A stretch of 64,000 nt of DNA, taken from Hevea brasiliensis. Lineage: Eukaryota > Streptophyta > Magnoliopsida > Malpighiales > Euphorbiaceae. Shown here one piece after another: positions 1 through 12,381 of this stretch. The stretch is taken from positions 10,549,375 through 10,613,374 of the forward strand of contig NC_079510.1 in the NCBI RefSeq assembly GCF_030052815.1. Direction: 5' to 3'. The translations under genes and the position numbers were made by a program. A model generated the notes under the pieces. The model worked only from the letters and a program-made list of their open reading frames with translations. It had not been told where the DNA came from and searched no databases. The first letter of the stretch is position 1. Every line of letters starts with the position of its first letter.

Positions 1-507
1 TGCCCCTCTCTATAATGAGCGATAGCCTCACTCCATGAGCTGAAAGTCATTCTTTTCAATGAACAAAAGCCAAATAATCTTTTCCATCATTCTTCTATTT
101 ATAGTGTTAATTCTCTCAATCCTTATCTGATTATGAGTCCCATTCAATTTAGGAATAACACTAAAATAAGAGTTCTACTCATTATAGAAAATATTTCTCC
201 ATCATATTGAGAAATATTTCTCCCACTCAAATTAGGAAAAGATCTCTCTCCAAATCTCATTAGGATTTTGAGTCATAATTCTAACACTAACAAAAGTAAT
301 CAGGCAACGGAAATAACTCTGGCAATAGCAACCTCGCCACTTGAGTGTTGGGTAACAAGCTATTGCTAACAAGCTTTTGTCAATCCATCTCGTTCTGCCC
401 AAACCCAACTAACCACTCACCTCGTGTCATAGCCGCGAATCAGAGACCTATCTCTTTCTACTCGAACCCACCTGAAAGAGTGTGACCGAGAGCAAAATTT
501 GGTAAAA
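1..507. other. intergenic flank, no gene recognised
   Basis: This AT-rich sequence lies left of the first retrotransposon. I see no convincing gene. A short perfect palindrome lies at 209-222 (GAGAAATATTTCTC), with a near copy just upstream. On the minus strand a short stop-free stretch near 425-500 is followed by a GTGAGT that could be a splice donor, but this is too short to call an exon. The sequence continues beyond 10764, on the far side of the inserted element. Confidence 0.4.
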
Positions 508-512
508 AAAAG

Positions 513-3140
513 TGTCACGACCCAAGCTATGGGCCGGACCGGCACTAGGACCTAGGCCAGCCTAAAGCCCCCGAGGCCCGTAGTAAGCCTAACTATTCAC
601 TAACCCAACTCTAAGGCCCATTTGGGCCCAATATCAAGAAATCAACCGGACAGAGTCCGGCCATAAAATGGACCTACCAACGGGGAGTTTTTGACTCACC
701 CGACCTGTAAACACAGTAAATACTCAATTGGGGAGCTCAGCTCACCCTCCACATACTCATATCATCATAAAAACATATGGGAGCTCAGCTCCCTCATCCA
801 GTCCATCAAACATACATATCATTATATGTTTACAGGTCCAACATGATAATAATATTACAGACCAAAATCAAATAAATACTTTTAACACATGCGAAAATTA
901 TAGGAGTTAATAAAATTACACAAACATTGATAAACAACCTGCGAGGAAAGGAAGCAGGTTAACCTCAAAAATATCCTCCTGTGGCCTGGAAAAATATTGA
1001 ACAGGAGTGAGCGTTCGACTCAGAGAGTAAAATATCAATTTTAACCATAATCTCTATAACTATCTAAAACTAATGCACCCTGTAGAGTGAAATGCAACAT
1101 CAACAATATTTTCACATCATAACATCAAAAAGGTAATTTGGAGCACTCACACACCCTGTAGTATCAATCATAATATATGGGAGCTGATCCCCTATACAGC
1201 TCTCTTAAATCCAACCTGGTGCCAGCGAAGAACTCAAGCCGGACTTTCGCTTAATAAACCAAATCGAGGTCCCAAATAAGAACTCAAGCCGTGACTACCC
1301 CTCGAAGGATCAGGTCCCAGCGAAGAACTCAAGCCGTGACTACCCGTCCTATCCATAGTCCACACCACATCACACGCACGCCAACGCACGCACACTGCTC
1401 CAAATTACCACAACAACATCCATGGCACTTTAACAGTTATCAATGCAACATAAATCGTGCCTAGAGTTTAACTACATAAATATATACATATAAGTGATGT
1501 ATGGGCATACTTGAACATATAATAATAGTGAAATTACAATTAAAATTAATATTTTACTCACAGACTTGACAATGGTCACTGAGGTGGCTGGCGGAGGAAG
1601 AAGGCTGTCCCGGCTCACCTGACAATTTTATTACAATCATTTAATAAATTAGACTCAATACAAACAAAGAAAAAGACTAATACGTCCTAAGTCGTACCGA
1701 AAATCCGGCAGAGTCTCCCCTATACCTAGGACCTACCCAACCTGCAAAAGGGCTCAAAACACACTTCTATATTCACAATCCATATGTCCACAACTCAATC
1801 ACATCACACAGCCCCTCCTGGGCCCACCAAATCAATCATCCATCACAACATGTAAAATTTCAATTTAATCCCTATAATTGACTTTTTTTGCAAAAACTGC
1901 CCAAATAAGCTCTAAAAATTCTAAAACTTTGTCTTGCGGTCCTTAGCAATATTACTAGGCTATTGCAAAAAGAATCATAATTTTCTAAGCTACCACGAAT
2001 ATTTTATGGATTTTTAATCCTATTTAAGCACTAGAAAATTACGAAAAAGTAAGGTTCGGGTTTACCTTTGCCAATTCCGACTTCGGGAACGCGCTCGGGA
2101 CGTCTGACAATGGGGGGCTAGCCAAAACCTCGGTCCAATTCGGAGACTTTTCCGGTAACGGGTTTGTCTGGCCGGAATTTCGCAGACCTGATCAACTGTC
2201 GAATTTCTGCGAATCGAGGATACCTACATGAAGCCCATAACACGGGGGTTAGTACATAAATTTTTTAGAATTTTCTAAGCTCATTAAATGCTCGGAAAAA
2301 CACTACGAAGTTTCGTGGGACCCACCGAAAAATGGTGTCGGAAAAATTTGAAATTTATGTCGCCGCGAAGCTCTCGACGAGTGGAGCGTGCTGGTACCCT
2401 CGGTTTTCTCGTGGGATTCACAGTTTTCGAGAAATCTAGCCCAAAAATCGAAATAGGCTAAAAACTTCCCGAGCAAAAATTGGACAAACCGCTCGATGGA
2501 TTTCGGCGTTCTTGGTGTTTATGGAAAGCTCTCGCCGAGTAGATGATTTTAGACACAAGACCCAGTCCAATTGGTGGCCGGATCGACCGGATTTTGGTCG
2601 GGGAAGCCGAAACGCTGCACGTGCGAGGGAGGGCATTCGCGCGGTTTTCCGTTTGTTTAGGCGTGCGGTGGTAGGGAGGTCGGGTGGCGCGGCGGTCGGG
2701 ATGGCAGGAGGTGGTGGCGTGGCAAGGGCGGGAGAGAGAAAACGGGAGGAAGAGAGAAGGGGGAAGGGACGCGCGCGGGAGGAAGAAAAAGGGAAGGGAG
2801 CCGGTCCGATTCGACCGGTCCGATCAGGTCCGGTTCGATTCGGCCGGTTCGATTCGAAATACAAAATTTTAATTTTTTTTACTCTGCCTTGGGACCGAAA
2901 ACGAGATCCAAAAATTCTGAAAAAATTCCAGAAAACTCAGAAAAATACGTAGACTCCAAATATATTTTTAGTTTTGCCACGTGGTCTTTAAATTAATTTT
3001 TAAAATTCATCAAAGTTTATATTTTCGGAAAATCGAACCCGATTTTTAAAATCCGAAAAAATCTCAAAAAAATTCCTAAAATTTAAATAAAATTAAAATA
3101 CCAAAAATGCTCATAAATTTAAAATTTTTGGGGTGTTACA
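513..3140 (-). repeat. 3' LTR of copy 1 (element orientation)
   Basis: This long terminal repeat reads TGTAACACCCC to GTGACA on the minus strand. It matches 8159-10759 closely except in three short GC-rich patches (about 1570-1615, 2140-2220 and 2630-2725). It contains three imperfect copies of a short motif around GCGAAGAACTCAAGCC (1210-1345). The GC-rich part near 2500-2860 gives several overlapping open frames on both strands that do not look coding. Confidence 0.95.
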
Positions 3141-3153
3141 TTTTTCCCCCCTT
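3141..3153 (-). other. polypurine tract of copy 1
   Basis: On the minus strand this reads AAGGGGGGAAAAA and directly abuts the start of the 3' LTR, the expected place for plus-strand DNA priming. Copy 2 has the equivalent AAGGGGGGAAGAA at 42407-42419. Confidence 0.9.
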
Positions 3154-3202
3154 ACAGAAAATTCGTCCTCGAATTTTACACAAGGCAGAATAAAGCACAT
3201 GA

Positions 3203-6200
3203 TTATACATTGAACAGATAAGGGTACTTGCTACGCATGTCCCGTTCTGACTCCCAGGTGCACTCTTCCACTGACTGACTCCTCCACAAAACCTTAACCA
3301 TAGGGATCTGTTTTGATCTCAGCTGTCTCACTTGGTAGTCCACTATGGCTACAGGCTGCTCCTCAAATGTCAAGTTCTCTTTTAGCTCTATCACATCCGG
3401 CTGCAGTACATGAGAAGGATCGGGAATGTATTTCCTGAGCATGGAGATGTGAAACACGGGATGAACGTGAGAGAGGTTGGGTGGTAGCTCCAAACGGTAG
3501 GCAACTGCTCCAACTCTATCCGTAACCTCAAAAGGTCCGATACACCGAGGTGCCAACTTGCCCTTCTTTCCAAATCTCATGACTCCCTTCATCGGAGAAA
3601 CCTTCAGAAATACATAGTCGCCTACTGCACACTCCACATCTCTCCGTCTGGGGTCTGCATAACTCTTCTGCCTACTGAAAGCTGTTTTCAATCGTTCCCT
3701 GATTAAAGGAACTACCTCTGAAGTGTACTGCACTAGGTCTACATCATGCACCTTTGCTTCTCCCATTTCCGTCCAACACAGAGGAGACCTACACTTTCTT
3801 CCATATAGTGCCTCATAGGGTGCCATCCCTATGCTGGAATGGTAACTGTTGTTGTAGGCAAACTCCACTAAAGCTAGCTGATCATCCCATTGACCTCCAA
3901 AATCCAAAACACTCATGCGAAGCATGTCTTCTAGTGTTTGGATTGTCCTTTCGCATCGTCATGCGAGGGTGGAAGGCCGTACTGAAGTTCAACTGTGTGC
4001 CAAGTGCCTCCTGCAACTTTCTCCAAAATCGAGAAGTGAACTGGGGCCCTCTGTCAGATATTATGGAAGCCGGAACTCCATGCAATCTGACTATTTCTCG
4101 AATGTAGAGCCGAGCATACTGTGCCACAGAATATGTAGTCTTCACAGGCAAGAAGTGAGCTGATTTGGTTAAGCGGTCTACAATTACCCATATGGAATTA
4201 TATCCTCGCGTGGTACGAGGCAACCCAGTCACAAAATCCATAGTGATCATTTCCCACTTCCATTCTGGGATAGGGAGCTCTTGCAGCTTCCCTGACGGTC
4301 TCTGGTGTTCAAACTTCACCTTCTGACAAGTCAAGCACTTGGACACAAAGTCTGCTATGTCTCTCTTCATGCCATTCCACCAGTAGCTATCTTTCACATC
4401 ATGGTACATTTTGGTGGAACCTGGGTGGACACTGTACAGTGTGTAGTGTGCCTCTCGCATGATTTCATTCCTGAGGTTGTCCACATCGGGCACACATATC
4501 CTAGAACCTTGCACTAGGGCGCCATCATTGGCAAATCCAAACTCACCACCTTCACCTTGCTGTACTCTTTCTATGATCTTCATCAATTGTTGGTCTCTGT
4601 GCTGGGAAACTCTAACTCTGTCTCTCAAGTCTGGCCTCACTGAAAAATGAGCCAGCAATACCCCCTCATCTGAAAGATCTAGGATTAAACCTTGATCCAT
4701 CAACTCATGTACTTCCTGAATCAACGGTCTCTTCTCTGCTGAAATGTGCGCCAAACTACCAGAAGATTTTCTGCTCAAAGCATCTGCTACAACATTGGCC
4801 TTCCCAGGGTGGTACTGGATGATGCAATCATAGTCTTTCAGAAGCTCCATCCATCTCCTCTGTCTCAAGTTTAAATCCCTCTGTTGGAAGATGTACTTCA
4901 AACTCTTGTGGTCGGTGTATATCTCGCACACTTCACCATACAGGTAGTGTCTCCAGATTTTTAGTGCAAAGATTACAGCCGCCATTTTCAAATCATGGGT
5001 GGTGTAGTTCTGCTCATGCCTCTTCAGCTTTCTTGAAGCATAAGCCACTACTTTTCCACTCTGCATCAAAACACACCCTAAGCCAACTCTGGAGGCGTCA
5101 CAGTACACGGTGTATCCTTCACCACTCTTAGGTAGTGTCAACACAGGGGCAGTGGTTAGACACTCCTTAAGCTTCTGGAAGCTCTTCTCACAGTCATCTG
5201 TCCAAATAAATGGAACATTCTTCCGAGTTAACTTAGTTAGGGGGGCCGCTATCCTGGAAAAATCTTGCACAAAACGCCTATAGTAGCCAGCTAAACCCAG
5301 AAAACTTCGCACCTCAGTGACTGTTGTAGGCCTAAGCCAATCAGTTACAGCTTCAATTTTCTTGGGATCCACTTCAATGCCGTCACTAGAAACCACGTGT
5401 CCCAAGAATGAGATGCTTTCTAGCCAAAATTCACATTTTGAAAATTTGGCATATAGCTGATGCTCCCTCAACGTCTGCAACACTATCCTCAAGTGCCACA
5501 CGTGTTCTTCCTCGGTCTAAGAGTATACCAAAATGTCATCTATGAATACGATGAAAAAACGGTCCAAAAACGGCTTGAACACGCTATTCATCAAGTCCAT
5601 GAAGGCTGCTGGTACATTAGTGAGTCTAAAAGACATCACCAAGAACTCATAATGACCATATCTTGTCCTGAATGCCGTTTTGGACACGTCCTCATCCCTG
5701 ATTCTCAACTGATGGTAGCCTGATCGCAGGTCTATCTTGGAAAAGAATCTAGCCCCTTGGAGCTGATCAAACAGATCATCGATCTGAGGAAGTGGATACA
5801 TGTTCTTCACAGTCACCTTGTTCAGCTGTCTGTAGTCGATACACAACCTCAATGACCCATCCTTCTTTCTCACAAATAGAACAGGAGCGCCCCAAGGTGA
5901 AGTGCTCGGACGTATAAAACCCTTGTCCAAAAGCTCCTGTAGTTGCTCCTTCAGCTCTTTCAATTCTGCTGGTGCCATCCTGTAAGGTGGCATCGATATG
6001 GGGTTTGTACCCGGCACAACATCAATGCAAAACTCTATTTCCCTTCCTGGTGGCAAACCTGGAAGCTCCTCTGGGAAGACATCCATAAATTCTCTGACAA
6101 CAGGAACATTTTCCATGCTGACACCTTCTACAGATGTATCTCTCACTAATGCCAAATACCCTTGGCATCCATGCCTCAACATTTTTCTAGCAATAATTGC

Positions 6201-6818
6201 TGACACCAAATTATATGGAGCCACGCTCCTGTCACCAACAAAGCTAAACTCTTTCACACCAGGTATGTGGAAATACACCTTTTTGTTCTTGCAGTCTAAA
6301 GTGGCATAATGAGTCGCCAACCAATCCATCCCCAAGATTACATCGAAATCCATTACTGGTAAAGGAACTAAGTCTGCTGGGAGGATCTTTCCATCCACTA
6401 CTACTGGGCTACCCGGAAAAATCATATCTACATCTATGTTGTCGCTAAGTGGGGTAGCTACTGACAAAGGGCACTCTAAAGTTGTAGGGTTTCTACCCAA
6501 CCTCATGGCAAACACAGGGGAGACAAATGAGTGCGTAGCACCCGGATCTATCAAAACACGAGCCTCATAAGAACAGACCAGAAGAATACCTGCCACAACT
6601 GCATTTGAAGCTTGAGCATCCTGATGGGTCAGGGTGAAAACCCGAGCTTGACCCCTACCCTGAGTGGCAGAACCCTGATACTGACTTCTATCTCCTGATC
6701 TGCCTCCAAATCCACGTCCCCCTTGTCCTCGGCCCTGTTGGCCCATCGATCGCACTGCCATGTTGGAAGTACCGGATACAATCGGCGAGGAACATTTGCA
6801 CAGAACCTGTGACCCCAT
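3203..6818 (-). pseudogene. pol polyprotein of copy 1, broken (PR-RT-RNaseH-INT-chromodomain)
   Basis: The Pol polyprotein would carry out reverse transcription and integration. Frame 6818-5517 holds a retropepsin-like protease (DPGATHSF motif near 6535-6560) and RT up to the catalytic FIDD (about 5532-5546). It ends at a TAG (5517-5519) where copy 2 has CGG. The same frame then runs on to 3882 through the rest of RT, RNase H, the zinc-binding HHCC motif and the integrase core. A small deletion near 3955-3970 destroys the segment with the integrase catalytic Glu. The last frame (3925-3203) codes the integrase C-terminus and a chromodomain-like tail ending at the natural stop. The RNase H catalytic Glu is Lys here (4986-4988). 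Compared with copy 2, the C-terminal third is better preserved. Confidence 0.9.
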
Positions 6819-7931
6819 CGTGGCTCACCAAAACGGGCATTCTCTAGCAAAGTGACCTGGTTGGCCACACACAAGCATACTCGATCCCATCAAACAAGGT
6901 CTGAATGTCCTCTTCCACACTTGTGCACAAGGTGCCAAGGAGGATCTGAACTGCACCAGGCTGCATGCCTGAATCGTGACCCGCTGGATCCGTACCACAG
7001 TGCGAATCCTCGAGGTTTGTGTCTAAAACCACTCTTCTTGTTCCTACTTTTTCCTCTGTAATTACTCTGGCCACCACTGTTCTGAGTACCCATGGAAGGA
7101 ACACCTGAGGAACCCTCTGCTCTGTTTTTCTTTGCCCTTCCGCTGTCATCCACAGCATAGCTAATCTCTATTTGTCTAGCTCGATCAAGTACCACATCAA
7201 AAGATCGATCGACATCATGGCCAGGTTTGCATACCTCCTGTCCAGCCCCTTTAGGAATCTCTTCACCTTCATAGTTTCTGTAGCTACTGCTGTAGGGGCA
7301 TACCTGCTCAGTTCTAGAAATTCTGTAGCATACTCATCTACAGACCTGCCATTCTGTCTTAAGGCCTCAAAGGCCCACTGCTTTTGATCCCTGAAGCTTT
7401 CTGGCACAAACCGATTGATAAAAAGTTTCACAAACTGAGCCCATGTCAAACCCTCCATCCGGGGTAACACGTAGTCATTCATCCATTGTCTAGGCATAGG
7501 CCCCATGACATCTTTGCATACACTCTATCGGTCTTCTATCACCAATCAGACTCGCTTCCCGCCCATCTAGAATCCAAAAACCGATATGCATCGTCTGACA
7601 CATCATAAGTACCAGGCACCAACTTCTTAAAATTGATGATCTGTTTGTAAGGTTCTCCTCTTGGTGCGGTGGACTGCTGCTGCTGTGGAGGGTGGACCAT
7701 ATATTGTGCCATCATATCGATGGTTCTCTGCAACCCAGCGAGAGTAGCTGCCATGGGGTCCATGGGACCCTGTGTCATAAAGGACTGATCTGTCAGACGG
7801 GGTGGCTCCTCTACTTGAGCAGCTCTAGGCCTCCTACCCCGCCTCCTTGGGGCAGGCGCCTCATCCTGTGCCGACACCTCGTCCGGCACATCTGGTTCTG
7901 GTGCAGTGGCAGCTCTCCTGCTTCTACGCAT
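6819..7931 (-). pseudogene. gag of copy 1, frameshifted
   Basis: Gag is the nucleocapsid-forming protein. The likely start is the ATG at 7931-7929 (MRRSRRAATAPEP...), matching the ATG of copy 2 at 37628. An Arg/Pro/acidic N-terminus is followed by the conserved retrotransposon Gag core (QWMNDYV, WAQFVKLFINRFVPESF, RFLKGLDRRYANLAMM). The frame breaks near 7510-7560 and again near 7168-7200. A Gly/Ser/Arg-rich region and a CCHC zinc knuckle (GQPGHFA-type core, about 6840-6880) follow in yet another frame. Copy 2 also changes frame around the knuckle, so this lesion may be ancestral, or systematic in the assembly. Confidence 0.85.
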
Positions 7932-8142
7932 TTTCCTGAAATTCAGCACCATTAGCCCACAAAATTCAAAACTGCACATTACACAGCTCTATAGACTCAT
8001 ATTTATACACAATATATGGAGCAGAAACTAGAAGCAAAGATGACAATGCAAGACGAATGTGGACCCTATTTTTCCGCATGTGACTCCTAGTAGACTCTTC
8101 CCAACACTTTAGACAAACATTCCCTAAGAATCTGGAGCCTAA

Positions 8143-8154
8143 GCTCTGATACCA
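8143..8154 (-). other. primer binding site (initiator Met tRNA), copy 1
   Basis: On the minus strand this reads TGGTATCAGAGC, complementary to the 3' end of plant initiator-Met tRNA, four bases inside the 5' LTR (8159-10759). Copy 2 has the identical 12 bases at 37412-37423. Confidence 0.95.
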
Positions 8155-8158
8155 CATT

Positions 8159-10759
8159 TGTCACGACCCAAGCTATGGGCCGGACCGGCATTAGGACCTG
8201 GGCCAGCCTAAAGCCCCCGAGGCCCATAGTAAGCCTAACTATTCACTAACCCAACTCTAAGGCCCATTTGGGCCCAATATTAAGAAATCAACCGGACAGA
8301 GTCCGGCCATAAAATGGACCTACCAACGGGGAGTTTTTGACTCACCCGACCTGTAAACACAGTAAATACTCAATTGGGGAGCTCAGCTCACCCTCCACAT
8401 ACTCATATCATCATAAAAACATATGGGAGCTCAGCTCCCTCATCCAGTCCATCAAACATACATATCATTATATGTTTACAGGTCCAACATGATAATAATA
8501 TTATAGATCAAAATCAAATAAATACTTTTAACACATGCAGAAATTCTAGGAGTTAATAAAATTACACAAACATTGATAAACAACCTGCGAGGAAAGGAAG
8601 CAGGTTAACCTAAAAAATATCCTCCTGTGGCCTGGAAAAATATTGAACAGGAGTGAGCGTTCGACTCAGAGAGTAAAATATCAATTTTAACCATAATCTC
8701 TATAACTATCTAAAACTAATGCACCCTGTAGAGTGAAATGTAACATCAACAATATTTTCACATCATAACATCAAAAAGGTAATTTGGAGCACTCACACAC
8801 CCTGTAGTATCAGTCATAATATATGGGAGCTGATCCCCTATACAGCTCTCTTAAATCCAACCTGGTGCCAGCGAAGAACTCAAGCCGGACTTTCGCTTAA
8901 TAAACCAAATCGAGGGTCCCAGCGAAGAACTCAAGCCGTGACTACCCCTCGAAGGATCGGGTCCCAGCGAAGAACTCAAGCCGTGACTAGCCGTCCTATC
9001 CATAGTCCACACCACATCACACGCACGCCAACGCACGCACACTGCTCCAAATTACCACAACAACATCCATGGCACTTTAACAGTTATCAATGCAACATAA
9101 ATCGTGCCTAGAGTTTAACTACATAAATATATGCATATAAGTGATGCATGGGCATACTTGAACATATAATAATAGTGAAATTACAATTAAAATTAATATT
9201 TTACTCACAGACTTGACGATGGTCACCGGTGGGCGGAGGAAGAAAGGCATCTGGCTCACCTGACAATTTTATTACAATCATTTAATAAATTAGACTCAAT
9301 ACAAACAAAGAAAAAGACCAATACGTCCTAAGTCGTGTCGAAAATCCGGCAGAGTCTCCCCTATACCTAGGACCTACCCAACCTGCAAAAGGGCTCAAAA
9401 CACACTTCTATATTCACAATCCATATGTCCACAACTCAATCACATCACACAGCCCCTCCTGGGCCCACCAAATCAATCATCCATCACAACATGTAAAATT
9501 TCAATTTAGTCCATATAATTGACCATTTTTGCAAAAACTGCCCAAATAAGCTCTAAAAATTCTAAAACTTTGCCCCGCGGTCCTTAGCAATATTACTAGG
9601 CTATTGCAAAAAGAATCATAATTTTCTAAGCTACCACGAATATTTTATGGATTTTTAATCCTATTTAAGCACTAGAAAATTACGAAAAAGCAAGGTTCGG
9701 GTTTACCTTTGCCAATTCCGACTTCGGGAACGCGCTCGGGACGTTTGACAATGGGGGGCTAGCCAAAACCTCGGTCTAATTTGGAGACTTTTCCGTGCAG
9801 TGCATGCATTTGGAATTTCGCGAACCGGTCAATCGTCAATTTCCGCGAATCGAGGATACCTACACGAAGCCCATAACACGGGGGTTAGTACATAAATTTT
9901 TCAGAATTTTCTAAGCTCATTAAATGCTCGGAAAAATACTGCGAAGTTCCGTGGGACCCACCGAAAAACGGTGTCGGAAAAATTTGAAATTTATGTCGCC
10001 GCGAAGCTCTTGACGAGTGGAGCGTGTTGGTACCCTCGGTTTTCTCGTAGGATTCACGGTTTTCGAGAAATCTAGCCTAAAAATCGAAATGGGCTAAAAA
10101 CTTTCCGAGCAAAAATTGGACAAGCAGCTCGATGGATTTCAGCGTTCTTGGTGTCTATGGAAAGCTCTCGCCGAGTAGATGATTTTAGACACAAGACCCG
10201 GTCCAATTGGTGGCCGGATTGGCCGGATTTTGGCCGGGGAAGCCGAAACGCCGTGCGCGCGAGGGAGGGAATTCGCGCGAGGTTTCCATTTGTTTGGCGC
10301 TACGGCCGGGAGGCTGGCGGTGGCAGGGGAGGTGGTGGGCCGGGCAGGAGGAGAGAGAAAACGGGAGGAAGAGAGAAGGGGGAAGGGACGCGCGCGGGAG
10401 GAAGAAAAAGGGAAGGGAGCCGGTCCGATTCGACCGGTCCGATCTGGTCCGATTCGATTCGGCAGGTTCGATTCGAAATACAAAATTTTGAATTTTTTTA
10501 CTCTGCCTCGGGACCGAAAACGAGGTCCAAAAATTCCGAAAAAATTTCAGAAAACTCAGAAAAAGACGTAGACTCCAAATATATTTTTAGTTTTGCCACG
10601 TGGTCTTTAAATTAATTTTTAAAATTCATCAAAGTTTATATTTTCGAAAAATCAAACCCGATTTTTAAAATCCGAAAAAATTTCAAAAAAATTCCTAAAA
10701 TTTAAATAAAATTAAAATATCAAAAATGCTCATAAATTTAAAATTTTTGGGGTGTTACA
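8159..10759 (-). repeat. 5' LTR of copy 1 (element orientation)
   Basis: This 2601-bp LTR has the same TG...CA ends as 513-3140. It carries the element promoter, since transcription would run leftward. Outside three GC-rich patches (about 9217-9255, 9788-9845 and 10258-10345) it differs from the other LTR by scattered substitutions and small indels only, which suggests a fairly young insertion. Confidence 0.95.
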
Positions 10760-10764
10760 AAAAG

Positions 10765-11322
10765 CAGCTACAATCCAGTCTCTTTGCTTCTCAATTTTAG
10801 AGTCTTAAAGGAGCAAGCATACAAATTGGAGATGAGATGACAAGTACACAATGCAAATAGCACCACGACCTTGAGAGGAACTAAGTGAGTGATTGGCGAT
10901 GAGCCGAGGAGAACTGATGGCCCTTGAGGCCTTGACCAGACTAGAGTCACCACTAAACAATGTCAAGAAGGACAATGGGTGAGTGAGAGGGTAACACCAA
11001 AAATAGGGTATGGGTTGGCAACAAAGCTCAGGAGAGCAGGGGTGCATGTGAAGATGGTGAAGGATAAGCCACAAGTAGCTTTATACTTTGAGATGGGTTT
11101 CTGGTATCGGATGATTTAGATTTCTACAACATTTTGAGATGGGAGTGGAGCAAGGGCATTGAAGCAACCATGGAGAGAAAGACAACTAGGCTTATTATGG
11201 ATTTAACTTTAATTAAAATGTCACTGATTTAATTGAGAGCAATAAGGTCATTTTGTAATTCACTAACAGCGTTCTTGTTAAATTTTGAAAATAGAGGGAT
11301 GTTGTGTTAATTATAGCATATC
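10765..11322. other. non-coding flank of copy 1
   Basis: This is the continuation of the DNA interrupted by copy 1. It is less AT-rich than its surroundings, but the open frames are short and none resembles a known protein. I see no gene I can support. Confidence 0.4.
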
Positions 11323-11333
11323 TCATATGAATC

Positions 11334-11809
11334 GGATAAATATCACATATAGTCACCTAATTTTATAAGTATTTTCATAAAAATCACTAAATTTTAATTT
11401 CTTTTATAAAAATTATTGAATTTTAATTTGATTTCATAAAAGTTACTGTGATCGAAAATTAAAGATTTTCATGTTAATTTACTGGCTTATCAATTATTTT
11501 ACAAATAAAATTATATTGTTTTACTAGTTTCTTCAAAAAAAAAAAAAGGATAAATAAAACACATCCTGCTACCTCGCTCGCCATTAAACCTCTCCCTTTT
11601 TCCTGTTTCTTCTTAATTAGTAATCAGGTAATTTTATTTGTAAAATAGTTGACTAGTCAGTAAATTAACCTAAAAATTTTTAATTTTCAATTGCATTATC
11701 TTTTATGAAATTAAATTAAAATTCAATGATTTTTATAAAAAAAAAAATTAAAGTTTAATAACTTTTATGAAAAACTCATAAAGTTAAGTGGTGGCGTGTG
11801 ATAATTACT
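11334..11809. mobile_element. foldback MITE, probably Mutator-like
   Basis: A 476-bp sequence folds back on itself. Roughly its first 180 bp (from GGATAAATATCACATATAGT) are the inverted complement of its last 180 bp, with scattered mismatches. It is flanked by an 11-bp direct repeat with one mismatch (TCATATGAATC at 11323-11333, TCATATGGATC at 11810-11820). Long TIRs with a 9-11-bp duplication fit Mutator-like MITEs. It has no coding capacity. The middle (about 11520-11630) is unique sequence. Confidence 0.8.
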
Positions 11810-12291
11810 TCATATGGATCATTAAATTTAATTTTAGACTAACTATTTATTTAGTTATTTTTTTTTAGATTAATTATATTTTATTTAAAAATAAAGAAGA
11901 GAAAATAGTTAACTATTGAGTGGAAAGTTAAGGAATAGATATAAATAAATGAAAAGTGGAGGAGCGGGAGATCCATAGCCTTCTAGTGAAGCGTATAAAA
12001 GAAGTGCCTTAACGTAAAAAGTTCTAGCCACTCAACCAGTCATCAAAAACTCAATTTTCAATTGCTTTGTCAATTTCAATTTCGAAGCCTTATTTAATTT
12101 AACATATATGATTTGTTTATAATTGATTTGTGAATAAATTTCAAAAATCTTTATATATTTTCATTTTTTTTCCTAAATAGTTTCTTCCTGTTCTGGAATT
12201 ATTTTGACATTTTCCAGTTATTTTTTTAATGTTTTTGAATCTTGAAAATTGTTTTTTAAATCTGAAAATTTTAAAGTAAAAAAAAAAGAAA

Positions 12292-12294
<3 letters not shown>

Positions 12295-12379
<85 letters not shown>
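12295..12379. repeat. (TA)n microsatellite
   Basis: About 85 bp of uninterrupted TA dinucleotide. The Tyr/Ile open frames on both strands here are simply this repeat translated. Confidence 0.98.

Positions 12380-12381
<2 letters not shown>

Larger units (their letters stand above)
513..10759 (-). mobile_element. Ty3/gypsy chromovirus (Tekay-like) LTR retrotransposon, copy 1
   Basis: A complete LTR retrotransposon lies on the minus strand. It has two LTRs of about 2.6 kb (513-3140 and 8159-10759) with TG...CA ends, a tRNA-iMet primer site, a polypurine tract and a gag-pol region in the order Gag, protease, RT, RNase H, integrase, chromodomain-like C-terminus. That order, the domain sequences and the long LTRs fit the plant Tekay/Del chromovirus clade; the clade name is inferred from recognition, not from a tree. 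The target duplication AAAAG is perfect (508-512 and 10760-10764). Coding capacity is broken by frameshifts and a nonsense codon. A sister copy lies in opposite orientation at 34809-45014. Confidence 0.95.

Noticed and set aside
2436..2952. Overlapping 60-146-codon open frames in the GC-rich part of the LTR
   Set aside because: They recur at the same LTR position in all four LTRs, differ sharply between near-identical LTRs and show no domain; GC-rich LTR sequence simply lacks stops.
10139..10615. Open frames in the other copy 1 LTR, up to 155 codons
   Set aside because: Same explanation as for 2436-2952.
11031..11074. Start of an 89-codon minus-strand frame at 10805-11074 as a gene
   Set aside because: No recognisable domain, no promoter features and no matching frame on the far side of the retrotransposon.
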